In this document: positions 30,801-40,016 of the stretch, one piece after another
How the letters are laid out: the number at the start of each line of letters is the position of its first letter
Position numbering within the stretch: the first letter of the stretch is position 1
Assembly: GCF_016863555.1 (NCBI RefSeq)
Contig: NZ_BOPC01000037.1
Span: 1-64,000 of the forward strand
DNA length: 64,000 nt
Direction: 5' to 3'
Source of the DNA: Micromonospora qiuiae
Lineage (GTDB): Bacteria > Actinomycetota > Actinomycetes > Mycobacteriales > Micromonosporaceae
Translations under genes and position numbers: made by a program
The notes under the pieces: generated by a model
What the model saw: the letters and a program-made list of their open reading frames with translations, nothing else
Told to the model about the DNA's origin: nothing
Database searches by the model: none

Positions 30801-32618
30801 ATGAGCCAGCAACCAAACGGCCGGCACCGCGACCAGACCGGCGAGTCCACCGCCTTCCTGCCCAAGGTCGAGCGAGCAGAGCCCGCCCCGGTCCCTCCGC
30901 GTCCGACCCTGCCGTGGCCGGACGACCAGGTGGCACCGCGCCCCGCGCCGGGCCGGCAGCAACACCCGGCGACGGAGCAGTGGGGCAGGGCGCCCGACCC
31001 GAGCCTCGCCCCTGCCAGCTGGCGACCGGCCACGAGCGGTGCCGACCAGCGCAACGGCGCCGGCTCGACGGCCGGCCAGCCCGGCCCTTTCGGCGAACCG
31101 ACGCCCTGGCGGGACGCCTTCCGGCCGAGCCGACCCGAGCAGCCGCCGCACGCCGCGCCGGGGCGTGAGCCGGGATGGATTTCCCAGGGCACGCAGCCGC
31201 TGTCCGGGCAGCCGAGCCACGGCCAACCGCAGGCCGTACCGCAGTCGTACGCCGCGCCGCCCGCGCACGGTGCTCCGCTGAGGCCCGGTGCGCCGTCGGC
31301 GCCCACCGCACCGCAGCCGCAGGCCCAGCCGTCGGCACCCACCGCACCACAGCCACAGGCACAGCCGTCGGCACCCACCCCACCGCAGCCGCAGACCCAA
31401 CTGCCGTGGACGGCGCCGGCCCGGGCGGCGGAGGGCAACGGTGGCCACGGTGGCGAGCCTGCGCGGCATCCCACCGGCCGTGCCGGCGGTCAGGGCGGCT
31501 GGTCGAACGACGAAGGTGCGACCGCGCTGATACCGAAAATCAGCGACACCAGGACCAACCCGCCGTCGGACCTGGGCCGGTCGGGCGAGGTGCGTCGCCC
31601 GGACCCGACCGGTGCACCAGCCCTGGCGAACCAGCAGACCAGCCCGACCGCTTCGACCCAACAGACCGGACCGGCAACGCCGGGACGGCCGCTGGACCCG
31701 GCAGCCACCGCGCTCATTCCGGCCGTCACCGGGGTCAGGCCGGGCAGCCAGCCCGCGCTGGACTCGACCGCCCTGATGGGAGCGGTGCCCCGGCCACCCC
31801 GGGAGGAGGAGCCGTCGGACGAGGCCGACCGCTCCGCCGAGCAGCCCAAACCGCGTCGGGGCGACCGGGTTGTCCAGTTGCGCGCGCAGCAGGTCGACGA
31901 GGGATACAAGAGCATCTACTCGGAGCTGACCCGTCCCTCGGTCTGGTCTCGGGTCCGTACCGGCCTGCGCTTCGGTGGCGAGCTGCTGATCACGTTCGGC
32001 CTGGTGGTGCTCCTCTTCGCCGGTTACGAGATCTGGGGCAAGTCGGCGATCGTCGACGCCCACCAGGGCGATCTGAGTGAGCAACTGGCTCAGGCGTGGG
32101 GGCCCGAAGGCGACCCCACGGTGGCGCCCTCGGCGAGCCCATCGAGCAAGCCGAAGCCGCCGGTGCACGGCAAGCCGATCGCCCTCCTCGCCATTCCGAA
32201 GCTCGACAAGGAATGGATCGTGGTCGAGGGCGTCACCCAGAAGGACATCCGGTACGCCCCGGGCCACTACCCGGACAGCGCCATGCCGGGTGAGGTCGGG
32301 AACTTCTCCGTGGCCGGGCACCGGAACCGGGCCACCTTCTGGCGGCTGGACGAGCTGCGCAAGGGAGACCCGATCCTCGTCGAGGGCCGCAACGAGTGGT
32401 ACGTCTACCAGGTCACCGACAGCCTGATCGTGAAACCGTCCCAGGTCGAGGTGGTCGCCCCGGTCCCCGGCCGGCCGGGCCAGAAGCCGACCAAACGTAT
32501 GCTGACCCTCACCACCTGCAACCCGAAGTTCGACAACTATCAGCGGTTGATCATTCACGCCGAGTTGACGCGTACCCAGCCGAAGTCCGAGGGACGCCCG
32601 GCAGAGCTGGGAGCCTGA
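30801..32618 (+). CDS. Class E sortase with long disordered cytoplasmic N-terminus
   Basis: A 605-residue protein. Residues 1-380 are Pro/Ala/Gln-rich and disordered, including three 12-residue SAPTAPQPQAQP-type repeats. A membrane helix (LLITFGLVVLLFAGYEIW) is near 400, and the sortase domain runs from about 450 to 595. Catalytic His is in VAGHRN, Cys in LTLTTCNPKF and Arg in NYQRLI. Class E sortases of actinobacteria anchor LAXTG proteins to peptidoglycan; the Tyr-containing strand preceding the catalytic region is present. The very long N-terminus is unusual, since most class E sortases have under 150 residues before the helix. Confidence 0.9.
   Translation: MSQQPNGRHRDQTGESTAFLPKVERAEPAPVPPRPTLPWPDDQVAPRPAPGRQQHPATEQWGRAPDPSLAPASWRPATSGADQRNGAGSTAGQPGPFGEPTPWRDAFRPSRPEQPPHAAPGREPGWISQGTQPLSGQPSHGQPQAVPQSYAAPPAHGAPLRPGAPSAPTAPQPQAQPSAPTAPQPQAQPSAPTPPQPQTQLPWTAPARAAEGNGGHGGEPARHPTGRAGGQGGWSNDEGATALIPKISDTRTNPPSDLGRSGEVRRPDPTGAPALANQQTSPTASTQQTGPATPGRPLDPAATALIPAVTGVRPGSQPALDSTALMGAVPRPPREEEPSDEADRSAEQPKPRRGDRVVQLRAQQVDEGYKSIYSELTRPSVWSRVRTGLRFGGELLITFGLVVLLFAGYEIWGKSAIVDAHQGDLSEQLAQAWGPEGDPTVAPSASPSSKPKPPVHGKPIALLAIPKLDKEWIVVEGVTQKDIRYAPGHYPDSAMPGEVGNFSVAGHRNRATFWRLDELRKGDPILVEGRNEWYVYQVTDSLIVKPSQVEVVAPVPGRPGQKPTKRMLTLTTCNPKFDNYQRLIIHAELTRTQPKSEGRPAELGA
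31296..31403 (+). repeat. Three 36-bp tandem repeats within the sortase gene
   Basis: Units start at 31296, 31332 and 31368 and encode SAPTAPQPQAQP, SAPTAPQPQAQP and SAPTPPQPQTQL. They keep the frame, so copy-number change would only lengthen or shorten the disordered linker. Confidence 0.85.
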
Positions 32619-32620
32619 CC

Positions 32621-32920
32621 ATGTACGCCTGGATCTGGCGCAAACTTCCCTTCGGGCTGCCCGGCAAGCTCGTCGGCAGCCTGCTGCTCGCCACCACGAT
32701 GGTGGCGCTGCTCTGGTACGTGGTGTTCCCGTGGGCGGAGCCGCTGCTGCCCTTCACCGGTAGCGACGTGCAGGTCACCGAGGATTCCGGAGTGCCCGGC
32801 GCGCCTGGCGACGGGGTGCCCGGCGGGGATCCGGCCGACGACGCGCCGGCCGACGACGAGCACGACCTGCCGTACGACACCGAGCGGAACAACACGGCGC
32901 CATCGGACGAGGACGGGTGA
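32621..32920 (+). CDS. Small acidic single-pass membrane protein
   Basis: A 99-residue protein: short N-terminus (MYAWIWRKLPFGLPGK), one membrane helix (LVGSLLLATTMVALLWYVVF) and an acidic, Gly/Asp/Pro-rich extracellular tail (PADDAPADDEHDL). It starts 2 bp after the sortase stop and ends 7 bp before the amidotransferase gene, so it is part of the operon. Function unknown; its position between sortase and pabA/trpG suggests an envelope role. Confidence 0.85.
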   Translation: MYAWIWRKLPFGLPGKLVGSLLLATTMVALLWYVVFPWAEPLLPFTGSDVQVTEDSGVPGAPGDGVPGGDPADDAPADDEHDLPYDTERNNTAPSDEDG

Positions 32921-32927
32921 GGCGGAC

Positions 32928-33578
32928 ATGCGCGTCCTGGTGATCGACAATTACGACTCGTTCGTCTTCAACCTGGTGCAGTATCTCGGCCAGCTCGGCG
33001 TCGACTGCGAGGTGCGACGCAACGACGAGATCGAGGTGACCGAGGTGGGCCGGGTCGGTGCGGCCGGCGTACTGCTCTCACCGGGGCCGGGCACCCCCGA
33101 CCGGGCCGGCATCTGCCTCGACCTGGTCCGTGCGTACGCCGGCAAGCTGCCGATCTTCGGCGTCTGCCTCGGCCACCAGGCGATCGGCAAGGCGTTCGGC
33201 GCCACCATCGCGCGCGCCCCGGAACTGCTGCACGGCAAGACCTCGCAGGTCCGGCACGACAACACGGGTGTCCTCGCCGGACTGCCCGACCCGTTCACCG
33301 CGACCCGCTACCACTCCCTCGCGGTGCTGCGCGAGACGCTGCCACCGGAGCTGGAGGTGACCGGCTGGACGGACGGCGGGATCGTGATGGCGATGCGTCA
33401 CCGCACCCTGCCGATCGAGAGCGTCCAGTTCCACCCCGAGTCGGTGCTCACCGAGGGCGGCCACCTGATGCTGGCCAACTGGCTCGCCGGCTGCGGTCAT
33501 CCGGAGGCACTGGAGAGGGCTCCCGCGCTGGCCGCCGAGGTCGACGCCCGTCGCCGCGCCGCCTTCGCCGCCAGCTGA
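32928..33578 (+). CDS. Anthranilate / aminodeoxychorismate synthase component II (glutamine amidotransferase)
   Basis: A 216-residue class I glutamine amidotransferase. It starts MRVLVIDNYDSFVFNLVQYL; the nucleophile is Cys in FGVCLGHQAIG, and the His/Glu pair is in VQFHPESVLT. It supplies ammonia to chorismate for anthranilate (tryptophan) or aminodeoxychorismate (folate) synthesis; sequence alone does not separate trpG from pabA. The orthologous position in M. tuberculosis is Rv0013. It converges on pknB across an inverted-repeat element. Confidence 0.92.
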   Translation: MRVLVIDNYDSFVFNLVQYLGQLGVDCEVRRNDEIEVTEVGRVGAAGVLLSPGPGTPDRAGICLDLVRAYAGKLPIFGVCLGHQAIGKAFGATIARAPELLHGKTSQVRHDNTGVLAGLPDPFTATRYHSLAVLRETLPPELEVTGWTDGGIVMAMRHRTLPIESVQFHPESVLTEGGHLMLANWLAGCGHPEALERAPALAAEVDARRRAAFAAS

Positions 33579-33644
33579 AATCGGGTCTCGGTCCGGGGCG
33601 ACCGGCAACAGGCGGGGCGTCATCGCCTTGATCATCGCCGATCG

Positions 33645-33703
33645 CCGTTTCGCCGTAATGGCGGTGTCCCGACCGCTCAGACACCGCCATACCGACGAAA
33701 CGG
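33645..33703. repeat. 59-bp inverted-repeat element, copy B
   Basis: It begins CCGTTTCGCCGTAATGGCGG and ends CCGACGAAACGG; GGCGGTGTC and GACACCGCC form the inner stem. Same length and design as copy A (20630-20688). It lies between the convergent amidotransferase and pknB genes, where it may terminate both. Confidence 0.85.
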
Positions 33704-33744
33704 AGTTGCTGGTTGACGCCTGGAGAGGGCTGGCCGGAGGCCCC

Positions 33745-35565
33745 TCAGCTGTCGGGCAGGCGGAACGGCGGGAGGGGCGGCGAAATCTGACCGCCGCCGC
33801 CACCGCCACCGTCGTCGCCGTCTGGCGGCGGGGTCGTGGTGGGCGTGCCGGTCGGCGGGGTCTGGGTCGGCGGATCCGGATCCTCCGGCTCCTCCACCGA
33901 CACCACGATCTTCACCTTGCTGCCCTTGGTCTGCCGGGAGTTGGCGTTCGGGCTCTGATCGACGACCCGGCCGGCCTGAGCGGCAGGCACCTCCGGACCG
34001 AGCACCACATCGGGGACAAAGCCCGCGTTGCGCAGTTGCCGCTTCGCCTCGGCCTCGGTGAGGTTTACCACGTTCGGCACCTGGACTACGTTGCCCCTGG
34101 AGACGGTGAGCGTCACCTTGGTCCCCTCGGCTACCTTCTCGCCCTCGGGCGGGTCGACCTTGAGCACCAGACCGGCCGCCTCAGCGTTGTCCTCCTCGAC
34201 GGTCTTGACCTCGAGGTTGAGTTCATCGAGCCGTTCCCGGGCGCTGTCGACCTTGCTGCCGACGAGACCGGGCGGGATGGTCACCTCGGGTTTGCCGCCG
34301 CAGATGCGGACGGTCACCGTGCTGTTCGGTGCCACCCGTTCCCCGGCTTGCGGGGTCTGGCTGGTGACCGTGTCCTTCTTGCAGTCCGAGGTGAACTCCG
34401 GCTCACCGCGCGCCGGCTGGAGGCCGTCCTGCTGGATCCGGTCGAACGCCTCCTGCTCGGTCATCCCGGTGAGCGTCGGCACCGGCACGTCCGGCGGCTC
34501 CCGATCGTTCAGCAACAGCGCGGCGACCAGGGCGATCACCGCGAGCACGCCGAGCGCGGCGAAGACGGCGATCAGCCACGACGAGGCCCGGCGTTGGCGC
34601 GGGTCGCCCACCCGGGCCGGGATCTGCCGGGTCTGCGTCGCGCCGGCCGACGGATGGCTCGGGGTCGCGGCCATCGCCACGGTCTCGTCCTCGCGCATCA
34701 CCGGGGTCGCCATCACCGGCCGGCCGGCCGCCGCGCGGAGCAGGTCCGCCCGCATCTCGCCGGCGCTCTGGTAGCGGTTGAGCGGGTTCTTCGACAGCGC
34801 CTTGAGCACGATCGCGTCGACCGCCGGGTTGACGTCCGGGTTGAGGTCGCTCGGCGTCGGCGGGGCCTCCCGCACATGCTGGTACGCGACGCTCACCGGG
34901 CTGTCGCCGACGAACGGCGGGTGACCGCAGAGCAGCTCGAACAACACGCAGCCGGCCGCGTACACGTCGGAGCGGGCATCCACCGCCTCACCCCGGGCCT
35001 GCTCCGGGGAGAGGTACTGTGCGGTGCCGATGACTGCGCTGGTCTGCGTCATCGTGGTGGCGCCGCTGGCCAGCGCCCGGGCGATGCCGAAGTCCATCAC
35101 CTTGACCTGGCCGGTCTGGGTGAGCATCACGTTGCCGGGCTTGATGTCGCGGTGGATGATGCCGTGCCGGTGGCTGAACTCCAGCGCCGCGCACATGTCG
35201 GCGCAGATCTCCAGCGCGCGGCGGGGCTGCAGCCGGCCCTCGGCGCCGAGCACCTCCTTCAGGGTGCGCCCGTTCACGAACTCCATCACGATGAACGGGA
35301 GGGTTTCGCCGGTGGGGGCCTGCTCCTCCCCGGTGTCGTAGACGGCGACGATGGCGGGGTGGTTGAGCGAGGCGGCGTTCTGCGCCTCCCGGCGGAAGCG
35401 CATCTGGAAGGTGGCGTCACGGGCAAGATCCGCCCGCAGCATCTTGATCGCGACATCCCGGCCGAGTCGCAGGTCGCGGCCGCGGTGCACCTCGGCCATG
35501 CCGCCGTACCCGAGCAGCTCGCCGACCTGATACCTGCCACCGAGCAGGCGGGCCTGGGCTGTCAT
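33745..35565 (-). CDS. pknB: Serine/threonine protein kinase PknB with PASTA repeats
   Basis: A 606-residue transmembrane kinase. The kinase domain is residues 10-275: glycine loop LGYGGMAEVH, catalytic lysine in VAIKML, HRDIKPGNVM, MDFGIA and an activation loop with TMTQTSAV threonines. One membrane helix (WLIAVFAALGVLAVIALVAALLL) lies near 345. The outside part has three PASTA repeats (about 370-560), one fewer than M. tuberculosis PknB, and a Pro/Thr/Gly tail. PASTA repeats bind peptidoglycan fragments and direct the kinase to growth sites. It is the distal gene of the fhaA-fhaB-pstP-rodA-pbpA-pknA-pknB operon; pknA ends 5 bp upstream. Confidence 0.96.
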   Translation of the reverse strand: MTAQARLLGGRYQVGELLGYGGMAEVHRGRDLRLGRDVAIKMLRADLARDATFQMRFRREAQNAASLNHPAIVAVYDTGEEQAPTGETLPFIVMEFVNGRTLKEVLGAEGRLQPRRALEICADMCAALEFSHRHGIIHRDIKPGNVMLTQTGQVKVMDFGIARALASGATTMTQTSAVIGTAQYLSPEQARGEAVDARSDVYAAGCVLFELLCGHPPFVGDSPVSVAYQHVREAPPTPSDLNPDVNPAVDAIVLKALSKNPLNRYQSAGEMRADLLRAAAGRPVMATPVMREDETVAMAATPSHPSAGATQTRQIPARVGDPRQRRASSWLIAVFAALGVLAVIALVAALLLNDREPPDVPVPTLTGMTEQEAFDRIQQDGLQPARGEPEFTSDCKKDTVTSQTPQAGERVAPNSTVTVRICGGKPEVTIPPGLVGSKVDSARERLDELNLEVKTVEEDNAEAAGLVLKVDPPEGEKVAEGTKVTLTVSRGNVVQVPNVVNLTEAEAKRQLRNAGFVPDVVLGPEVPAAQAGRVVDQSPNANSRQTKGSKVKIVVSVEEPEDPDPPTQTPPTGTPTTTPPPDGDDGGGGGGGQISPPLPPFRLPDS

Positions 35566-35570
35566 CGCGT

Positions 35571-36995
35571 CTATCGTCCTTCGCTCGTGATCGTCTCGTC
35601 GCCGTCCGGTCGGAGCTGATCCAGTCGACGGTACGCCGTGCCGGCCGGGTCGTCTCGTCCGTCCGGCCGCAGCGCCTCAGAGGTCACCGCCGACACGGAT
35701 ACCCCGCCCGGCATGACATTGAGGCTGTTCCGCAGTTTGTAGGAAACCACGCCGGAGCAGACCACGACCAGTACGCCCAGCACGATGACCAGGAACACCA
35801 TTCCGGATCGCGACCGCTTGGGCGCATTCCGTGACGAAGTGGGCTGCGGGGAGTAGGCCGACGGGACCGTGGCCGCGCCGCGTGGATAACCGGCTGCCGC
35901 CGGAGCGACCACCGTAGGGCGCGGCGGCTGCGCCACCGGCGGACGGTTCAGTGGCTGCGCCACCGGCGGACGGTTCGGCGGCGGTGCCGTGGCCGGCCGG
36001 TGTGGCGCCACCGGCGCGGCCGGGCTGACCAGCGGTGCGGCGCGCGGCGGCACCTGAGCCCGGCCGGGAGCGGGAGACGCTGGCGCGGCCGAGATCGGCG
36101 CGGCCCGGCCGGGGGCCGGCGATGCCGGCGCGGCCGAGATCGGCGCGGCCTGGCCAGCGCCCCCCCGGGCCTGCCGGGACAGCGCCGCCTTCAACTGCCG
36201 GGCCGCCCCGGCGAGGACCGCGGCGCTCTGCCAACGGTCCTTCGGGTCCTTGGCCATCGCCCGCTCGACGAGCGCGCAGACCTGGGGCGGAATGTCGGAG
36301 GGCAGCGGCCTGGGGGTCTCCCGGACGTGCCGCATGGCGATGTCGAGGGGGTTGTCGCCCTCGAACGGCCGGCGCCCGGCGAGGCACTGGTAGGCGACCA
36401 CACCGAGGGCGTAGACGTCAGAGGCGGGGGTGGCGACCTGACCGGTCGCCTGCTCCGGCGAGATGTACGAAGCGGTGCCGAGCACCGAGCCGGCCGCGGT
36501 GAGCTGCCCGACGAGCTCGGAGCGGGCGATGCCGAAGTCGGTCAGCACCAGCGTCCCGTTGGGGCGGACCAGCAGGTTGCCGGGCTTCACGTCGCGGTGC
36601 ACGATGCCCTTGACGTGGGCGGCGTGCAACGCGTCGGCGGCCTGCGCGACCAGCGCCATGGTCCGGGCCGGGGTGAGCCGGCCAACCCGGCTGAGGGTGG
36701 CCGACAGCGGGTCACCCTCGACGTACTCCATGATCAGGAAGGCGATGTGCTGGTCGTTGCCGAAGTCGTAGACGTCGACCACGCCCGGGTGGTTGATCGT
36801 CGCCATGGTGCGGGCCTCGCCCCGGAACCGCTCGGCGAACCCCGGCTCGTCCAGCAACGCCGGGAGCAGGCTCTTGACCGCCACCGTACGGCCGAGCACC
36901 TGGTCGGTGCCGCGCCACACGTCGCCCATGCCGCCGCTGGCGATCCGCTCGTCGAGGCGGTACCGGTTACCGAGCTGCACTCCGGGACTGAGCAT
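35571..36995 (-). CDS. pknA: Serine/threonine protein kinase PknA
   Basis: A 474-residue kinase starting MLSPGVQLGNRYRLDERIAS. Kinase motifs are GGMGDVWRG, VAVKSLLP, HRDVKPGNLLV, LTDFGIAR and GTASYISPEQ. After about residue 270 comes a low-complexity Ala/Pro segment with repeats such as ISAAPASPAPGRA and NRPPVAQP, then one membrane helix (GMVFLVIVLGVLVVVCSGVV) and a short external tail without PASTA domains. In mycobacteria PknA regulates cell shape and division with PknB. ATG 36995 is separated from the pbpA stop by one base, indicating coupling. Confidence 0.95.
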   Translation of the reverse strand: MLSPGVQLGNRYRLDERIASGGMGDVWRGTDQVLGRTVAVKSLLPALLDEPGFAERFRGEARTMATINHPGVVDVYDFGNDQHIAFLIMEYVEGDPLSATLSRVGRLTPARTMALVAQAADALHAAHVKGIVHRDVKPGNLLVRPNGTLVLTDFGIARSELVGQLTAAGSVLGTASYISPEQATGQVATPASDVYALGVVAYQCLAGRRPFEGDNPLDIAMRHVRETPRPLPSDIPPQVCALVERAMAKDPKDRWQSAAVLAGAARQLKAALSRQARGGAGQAAPISAAPASPAPGRAAPISAAPASPAPGRAQVPPRAAPLVSPAAPVAPHRPATAPPPNRPPVAQPLNRPPVAQPPRPTVVAPAAAGYPRGAATVPSAYSPQPTSSRNAPKRSRSGMVFLVIVLGVLVVVCSGVVSYKLRNSLNVMPGGVSVSAVTSEALRPDGRDDPAGTAYRRLDQLRPDGDETITSEGR

Positions 36996-36996
36996 G

Positions 36997-38502
36997 TCAG
37001 CGACCCCCGGGCTCGGCGATGACGGCCCGCATGATCTGCCCCGCGATCCGGGCGGCCTCGGCGCTGCCGCCGCTGCCGGCCTCCTCCAGCACCACGCAGA
37101 CCGCAGAGACCGGATTGCCGTCGGAATCGAGCGCGAAGCCGATGAACCAGCCGTGGTCGGGCCGGTCCGGCGCCGACTGAGCGGTACCGGTCTTGCCACC
37201 CACGGTGTAGCCGCTGATCTGCGCGTTGCGGCCGGTGCCGTTGCGCACCACGCTGACCATCATGTCCCGCAGGTCCGCGGCGACCTGGCCGCTGACCGGC
37301 CGGCGCAGTTCGCCGGGCTTTGCGGTGTCGTAGACCGTGGTGCGGTCCGGCGCAAGCAGCTGGCGCACCAGGTAGGGACGCATCTGGCTGCCGTTGTTGG
37401 CGACCGCCGCCGCGATCATGGCCCCCTCCAGCGGGGTCATCCGCACGTCCCGTTGCCCGATGGAGGACTGGGCCAGCGCCGCCGGGTCGGCACCGCCGTC
37501 CGGGTTCTCCATGCTGCCGGTACGGCTGGCGGCGACGGAATGACCGCCCTCACCGAGCCGGCCGACCGTCAGGTCCTCCTGCTCGAAGCCGAACTCCTGG
37601 GCCTTCTTCTTGATCACGTCGGGGCCGAGCTGCACGCCGAGCTTGGCGAAGCCGGTGTTGCAGGAGTCGGTGACCGCCTTCATCAGGGTCACCTCCGACT
37701 GCGGGCAGATCGACGGCGCGGCGTTGGTGATCGGCTGGCCGGAGGTGGGCGGGGTGTAGCTCGGGCCGGCCGAGATGTTGGTGTCCTTGCCGATCCCGTT
37801 CTCCAGCGCCGCAGCGGCCACCACGATCTTGAAGGTGGAGCCCGGGGGCAGCACCTCGGCCAGCGCCCGGTTCCGCAGCGGACGGTTACGGTCCTGCTCC
37901 AGCTTGTTGTACGCCGCCTTCGCCTCGTTCCGGCTGTGGCTGGACAGCGGATTCGGGTCGAAGCTGGGCATGGAAACCAACGCCTGCACGGCACCGGTAC
38001 GCGGGTCGAGGGCGATCGCGGCGCCCTTGTTCGCCCCCCGGTTGTTGTTGCGCAGCTGGTCGTACGCGACGTCCTGGGCCCGCTTCGAGAGGGTGAGCAG
38101 CACGTTACCGCCGGCGGTCCGGTCGCCGGTGACCATGTCCCGCAGCCGGTTGACGATGAGCTGGTCGCTGGTGCCGGCGAGAAAGTCGTTCTCGGACCGC
38201 TCCAGGCCGGTGGCCGAGCCGTTGACCGGCTCGTACCCGAGCACATGGGCGTACTTTGCGCCGCCCGGGTAGGTACGCAGGTATTTCAGCTCCCCGTCGG
38301 TCTCCTTGCTGACCGCCAGGGCGGTGCCGCCCGCCTCGATGTTGCCCCGCTTACGGTCGTACTTGGCGACCTGGACCCGACCGTTGTAGTCGCTGGTGCG
38401 GTATTCGTCGGCCTTGTAGGCCTGGATCCAGTTCAGGTTCGCGAAGAGCAGGCCGAACAGGACGATGACCACGACACCGACCCGGCGCAGGGGTGCGTTC
38501 AC
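36997..38502 (-). CDS. pbpA: Penicillin-binding protein PbpA (class B transpeptidase)
   Basis: A 501-residue protein with one N-terminal helix (VGVVVIVLFGLLFANLNW) and a transpeptidase domain. The catalytic serine is in PPGSTFKI (SxxK), the second motif is DSCNT (SxN) and the third GGKTGTAQ (KTG). It cross-links peptidoglycan outside the membrane. Its partner glycosyltransferase is RodA, whose gene overlaps it by 4 bp. In mycobacteria PbpA is phosphorylated by PknB, consistent with this operon. Confidence 0.95.
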   Translation of the reverse strand: MNAPLRRVGVVVIVLFGLLFANLNWIQAYKADEYRTSDYNGRVQVAKYDRKRGNIEAGGTALAVSKETDGELKYLRTYPGGAKYAHVLGYEPVNGSATGLERSENDFLAGTSDQLIVNRLRDMVTGDRTAGGNVLLTLSKRAQDVAYDQLRNNNRGANKGAAIALDPRTGAVQALVSMPSFDPNPLSSHSRNEAKAAYNKLEQDRNRPLRNRALAEVLPPGSTFKIVVAAAALENGIGKDTNISAGPSYTPPTSGQPITNAAPSICPQSEVTLMKAVTDSCNTGFAKLGVQLGPDVIKKKAQEFGFEQEDLTVGRLGEGGHSVAASRTGSMENPDGGADPAALAQSSIGQRDVRMTPLEGAMIAAAVANNGSQMRPYLVRQLLAPDRTTVYDTAKPGELRRPVSGQVAADLRDMMVSVVRNGTGRNAQISGYTVGGKTGTAQSAPDRPDHGWFIGFALDSDGNPVSAVCVVLEEAGSGGSAEAARIAGQIMRAVIAEPGGR

Positions 38503-39989
38503 GGCCTGATCACCTCCGTGGGAGCACCGTGCAGCTGCTCGGGCGGGCCGCCGGCGGGGCGGCTCACCTTGCCGCCGACCCCGCTGACCGGGCGACGCCC
38601 GGCGTCGGAGACCCGCAGCAGCACCGCGATGATCAGCCAGTTCGCCATCAGCGACGAGCCGCCGGCGGAGAGGAACGGCGTGGTCTGGCCGGTGAGCGGG
38701 ATCAGCTTGCTGATCCCGCCGACGATCACGAAGACCTGGAGTGCGAGGGTGAACGCCAGACCGCCGGCGAGCAGTTTGCCGAACGAGTCCCGCACCGCCA
38801 GCGCGGCCCGCAGGCCCCGTTCGACGATCAGCAGGTAGATCATCAGCAGCGCGGAGAGGCCGAACAGGCCGATCTCCTCACCGATGCCGGCGAAGATGAA
38901 GTCGTTCTGCACCTCGGGCAGCAGCAGCGGCTGGCCACCACCCGGCCCGGCCCCGAACAGCCCGCCGGTGCCCAGCGCGAGCAACCCCTGCACGAGCTGG
39001 TAGCCCCGGTCATAGGGATCGGCGAACGGATCCAGCCAGATCTCGGCCCGGTGGTAGAAGTTGAGGAACGGTCCCCCCACCGTGCTACCCAGCACGTACG
39101 CGAGATAGGCGCCGCCGAAGAAGAGGACCAGGCCGATGAGCAGCCAGCTGACCCGTTCGGTGGCGATGTAGACCGTGGCCACGAACATGCCGAAGTAGAG
39201 CAGCGAGGTGCCCAGGTCCTTCTCGAAGACGAGGACCAGCAGGCTGATCACCCAGACCACGAGCACCGGGCCGAGGTCCCGCCCGCGCGGGAAGTCGATG
39301 CCGAGGAACCGGTGGCTGGCCAGCGACAGCACCTCGCGCTTGCGGACCAGGTAGTAGGCGAAGAAGACCAGCAGGGCGAGCTTCGCGAACTCACCGGGCT
39401 GGATGGTGAAGCCACCGATGCGTACCCACAGCTTGGCGCCGTTGATCTCGGACATGCTGCGTGGCAGCACCGCCGGCAGCATGACCAGCACGATGCCCGC
39501 CAGGCCCAGGGTGTACGCGTACCGGGAAATCGACCGGTGGTCGCGCATCAGGGCCAGCAACCCGGCGGCGAGGATCACCGATATCAGCGTCCAGGCCAGT
39601 TGCCGGCCACCAGTGCCGGCGAAGGTGGCCAGTTCCGCCCGCTCGGCGGGCGCCGCGTTGGCCAGGTCCAGCCGGTGCAGGAAGCCGACGCCGAGCCCGT
39701 TGAGCAGGGCCACCGCCGGCAGCAGGGCCGGGTCGGCGAAGGGTGCCAGGAATCGGATCACCAGGTGCATGCCGAGGAACACCGCGGTGAGCGCGGCGGC
39801 CGGCACCCAGAAGGTGGGTGTGACCGTGTCGAGCACCTTCGCCTCGACCATCGCGCCGTACGCGGCGACCAGCGCCATCGCCAGCAACAGCAGCGACAGC
39901 TCGGCGTTGCGCCGGGATCGGGCCAGGCGCACGCCGGATCGCTCGCCAGCAGTCGCGGGCGAGGTTGCCGGGGTGGCCGCTGCGGTCAC
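38499..39989 (-). CDS. rodA: SEDS-family peptidoglycan glycosyltransferase RodA/FtsW
   Basis: A 496-residue polytopic protein with about 12 helices. SEDS signatures are LQPGEFAKL-like IQPGEFAKLALLVFFAYYLV, VLVFEKDLGTSLLYFGMF (with the catalytic-type Asp), QLVQGLLALGTGGLFGAGPG and NDFIFAGIGEEIGL. It polymerises lipid II into glycan strands and works with PbpA. The gene overlaps pbpA by 4 bp and lies 27 bp after pstP. Confidence 0.95.
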   Translation of the reverse strand: MTAAATPATSPATAGERSGVRLARSRRNAELSLLLLAMALVAAYGAMVEAKVLDTVTPTFWVPAAALTAVFLGMHLVIRFLAPFADPALLPAVALLNGLGVGFLHRLDLANAAPAERAELATFAGTGGRQLAWTLISVILAAGLLALMRDHRSISRYAYTLGLAGIVLVMLPAVLPRSMSEINGAKLWVRIGGFTIQPGEFAKLALLVFFAYYLVRKREVLSLASHRFLGIDFPRGRDLGPVLVVWVISLLVLVFEKDLGTSLLYFGMFVATVYIATERVSWLLIGLVLFFGGAYLAYVLGSTVGGPFLNFYHRAEIWLDPFADPYDRGYQLVQGLLALGTGGLFGAGPGGGQPLLLPEVQNDFIFAGIGEEIGLFGLSALLMIYLLIVERGLRAALAVRDSFGKLLAGGLAFTLALQVFVIVGGISKLIPLTGQTTPFLSAGGSSLMANWLIIAVLLRVSDAGRRPVSGVGGKVSRPAGGPPEQLHGAPTEVIRP

Positions 39990-40016
39990 GATCGTCCTCG
40001 GTTCGGTAGCCGGCGC

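Noticed and set aside
31296..31403. Regulatory repeat or phase-variation tract in the sortase gene
   Set aside because: The unit is 36 bp, a multiple of three, so copy changes cannot shift frame; it is a coding linker repeat.
30735..32558. 607-codon minus-strand frame opposite the sortase gene
   Set aside because: The repeats and sortase catalytic motifs are on the plus strand; the minus frame shows only composition artefacts.
33628..35619. 663-codon plus-strand frame opposite pknB
   Set aside because: Shadow of a high-GC kinase gene, with no recognisable protein features.
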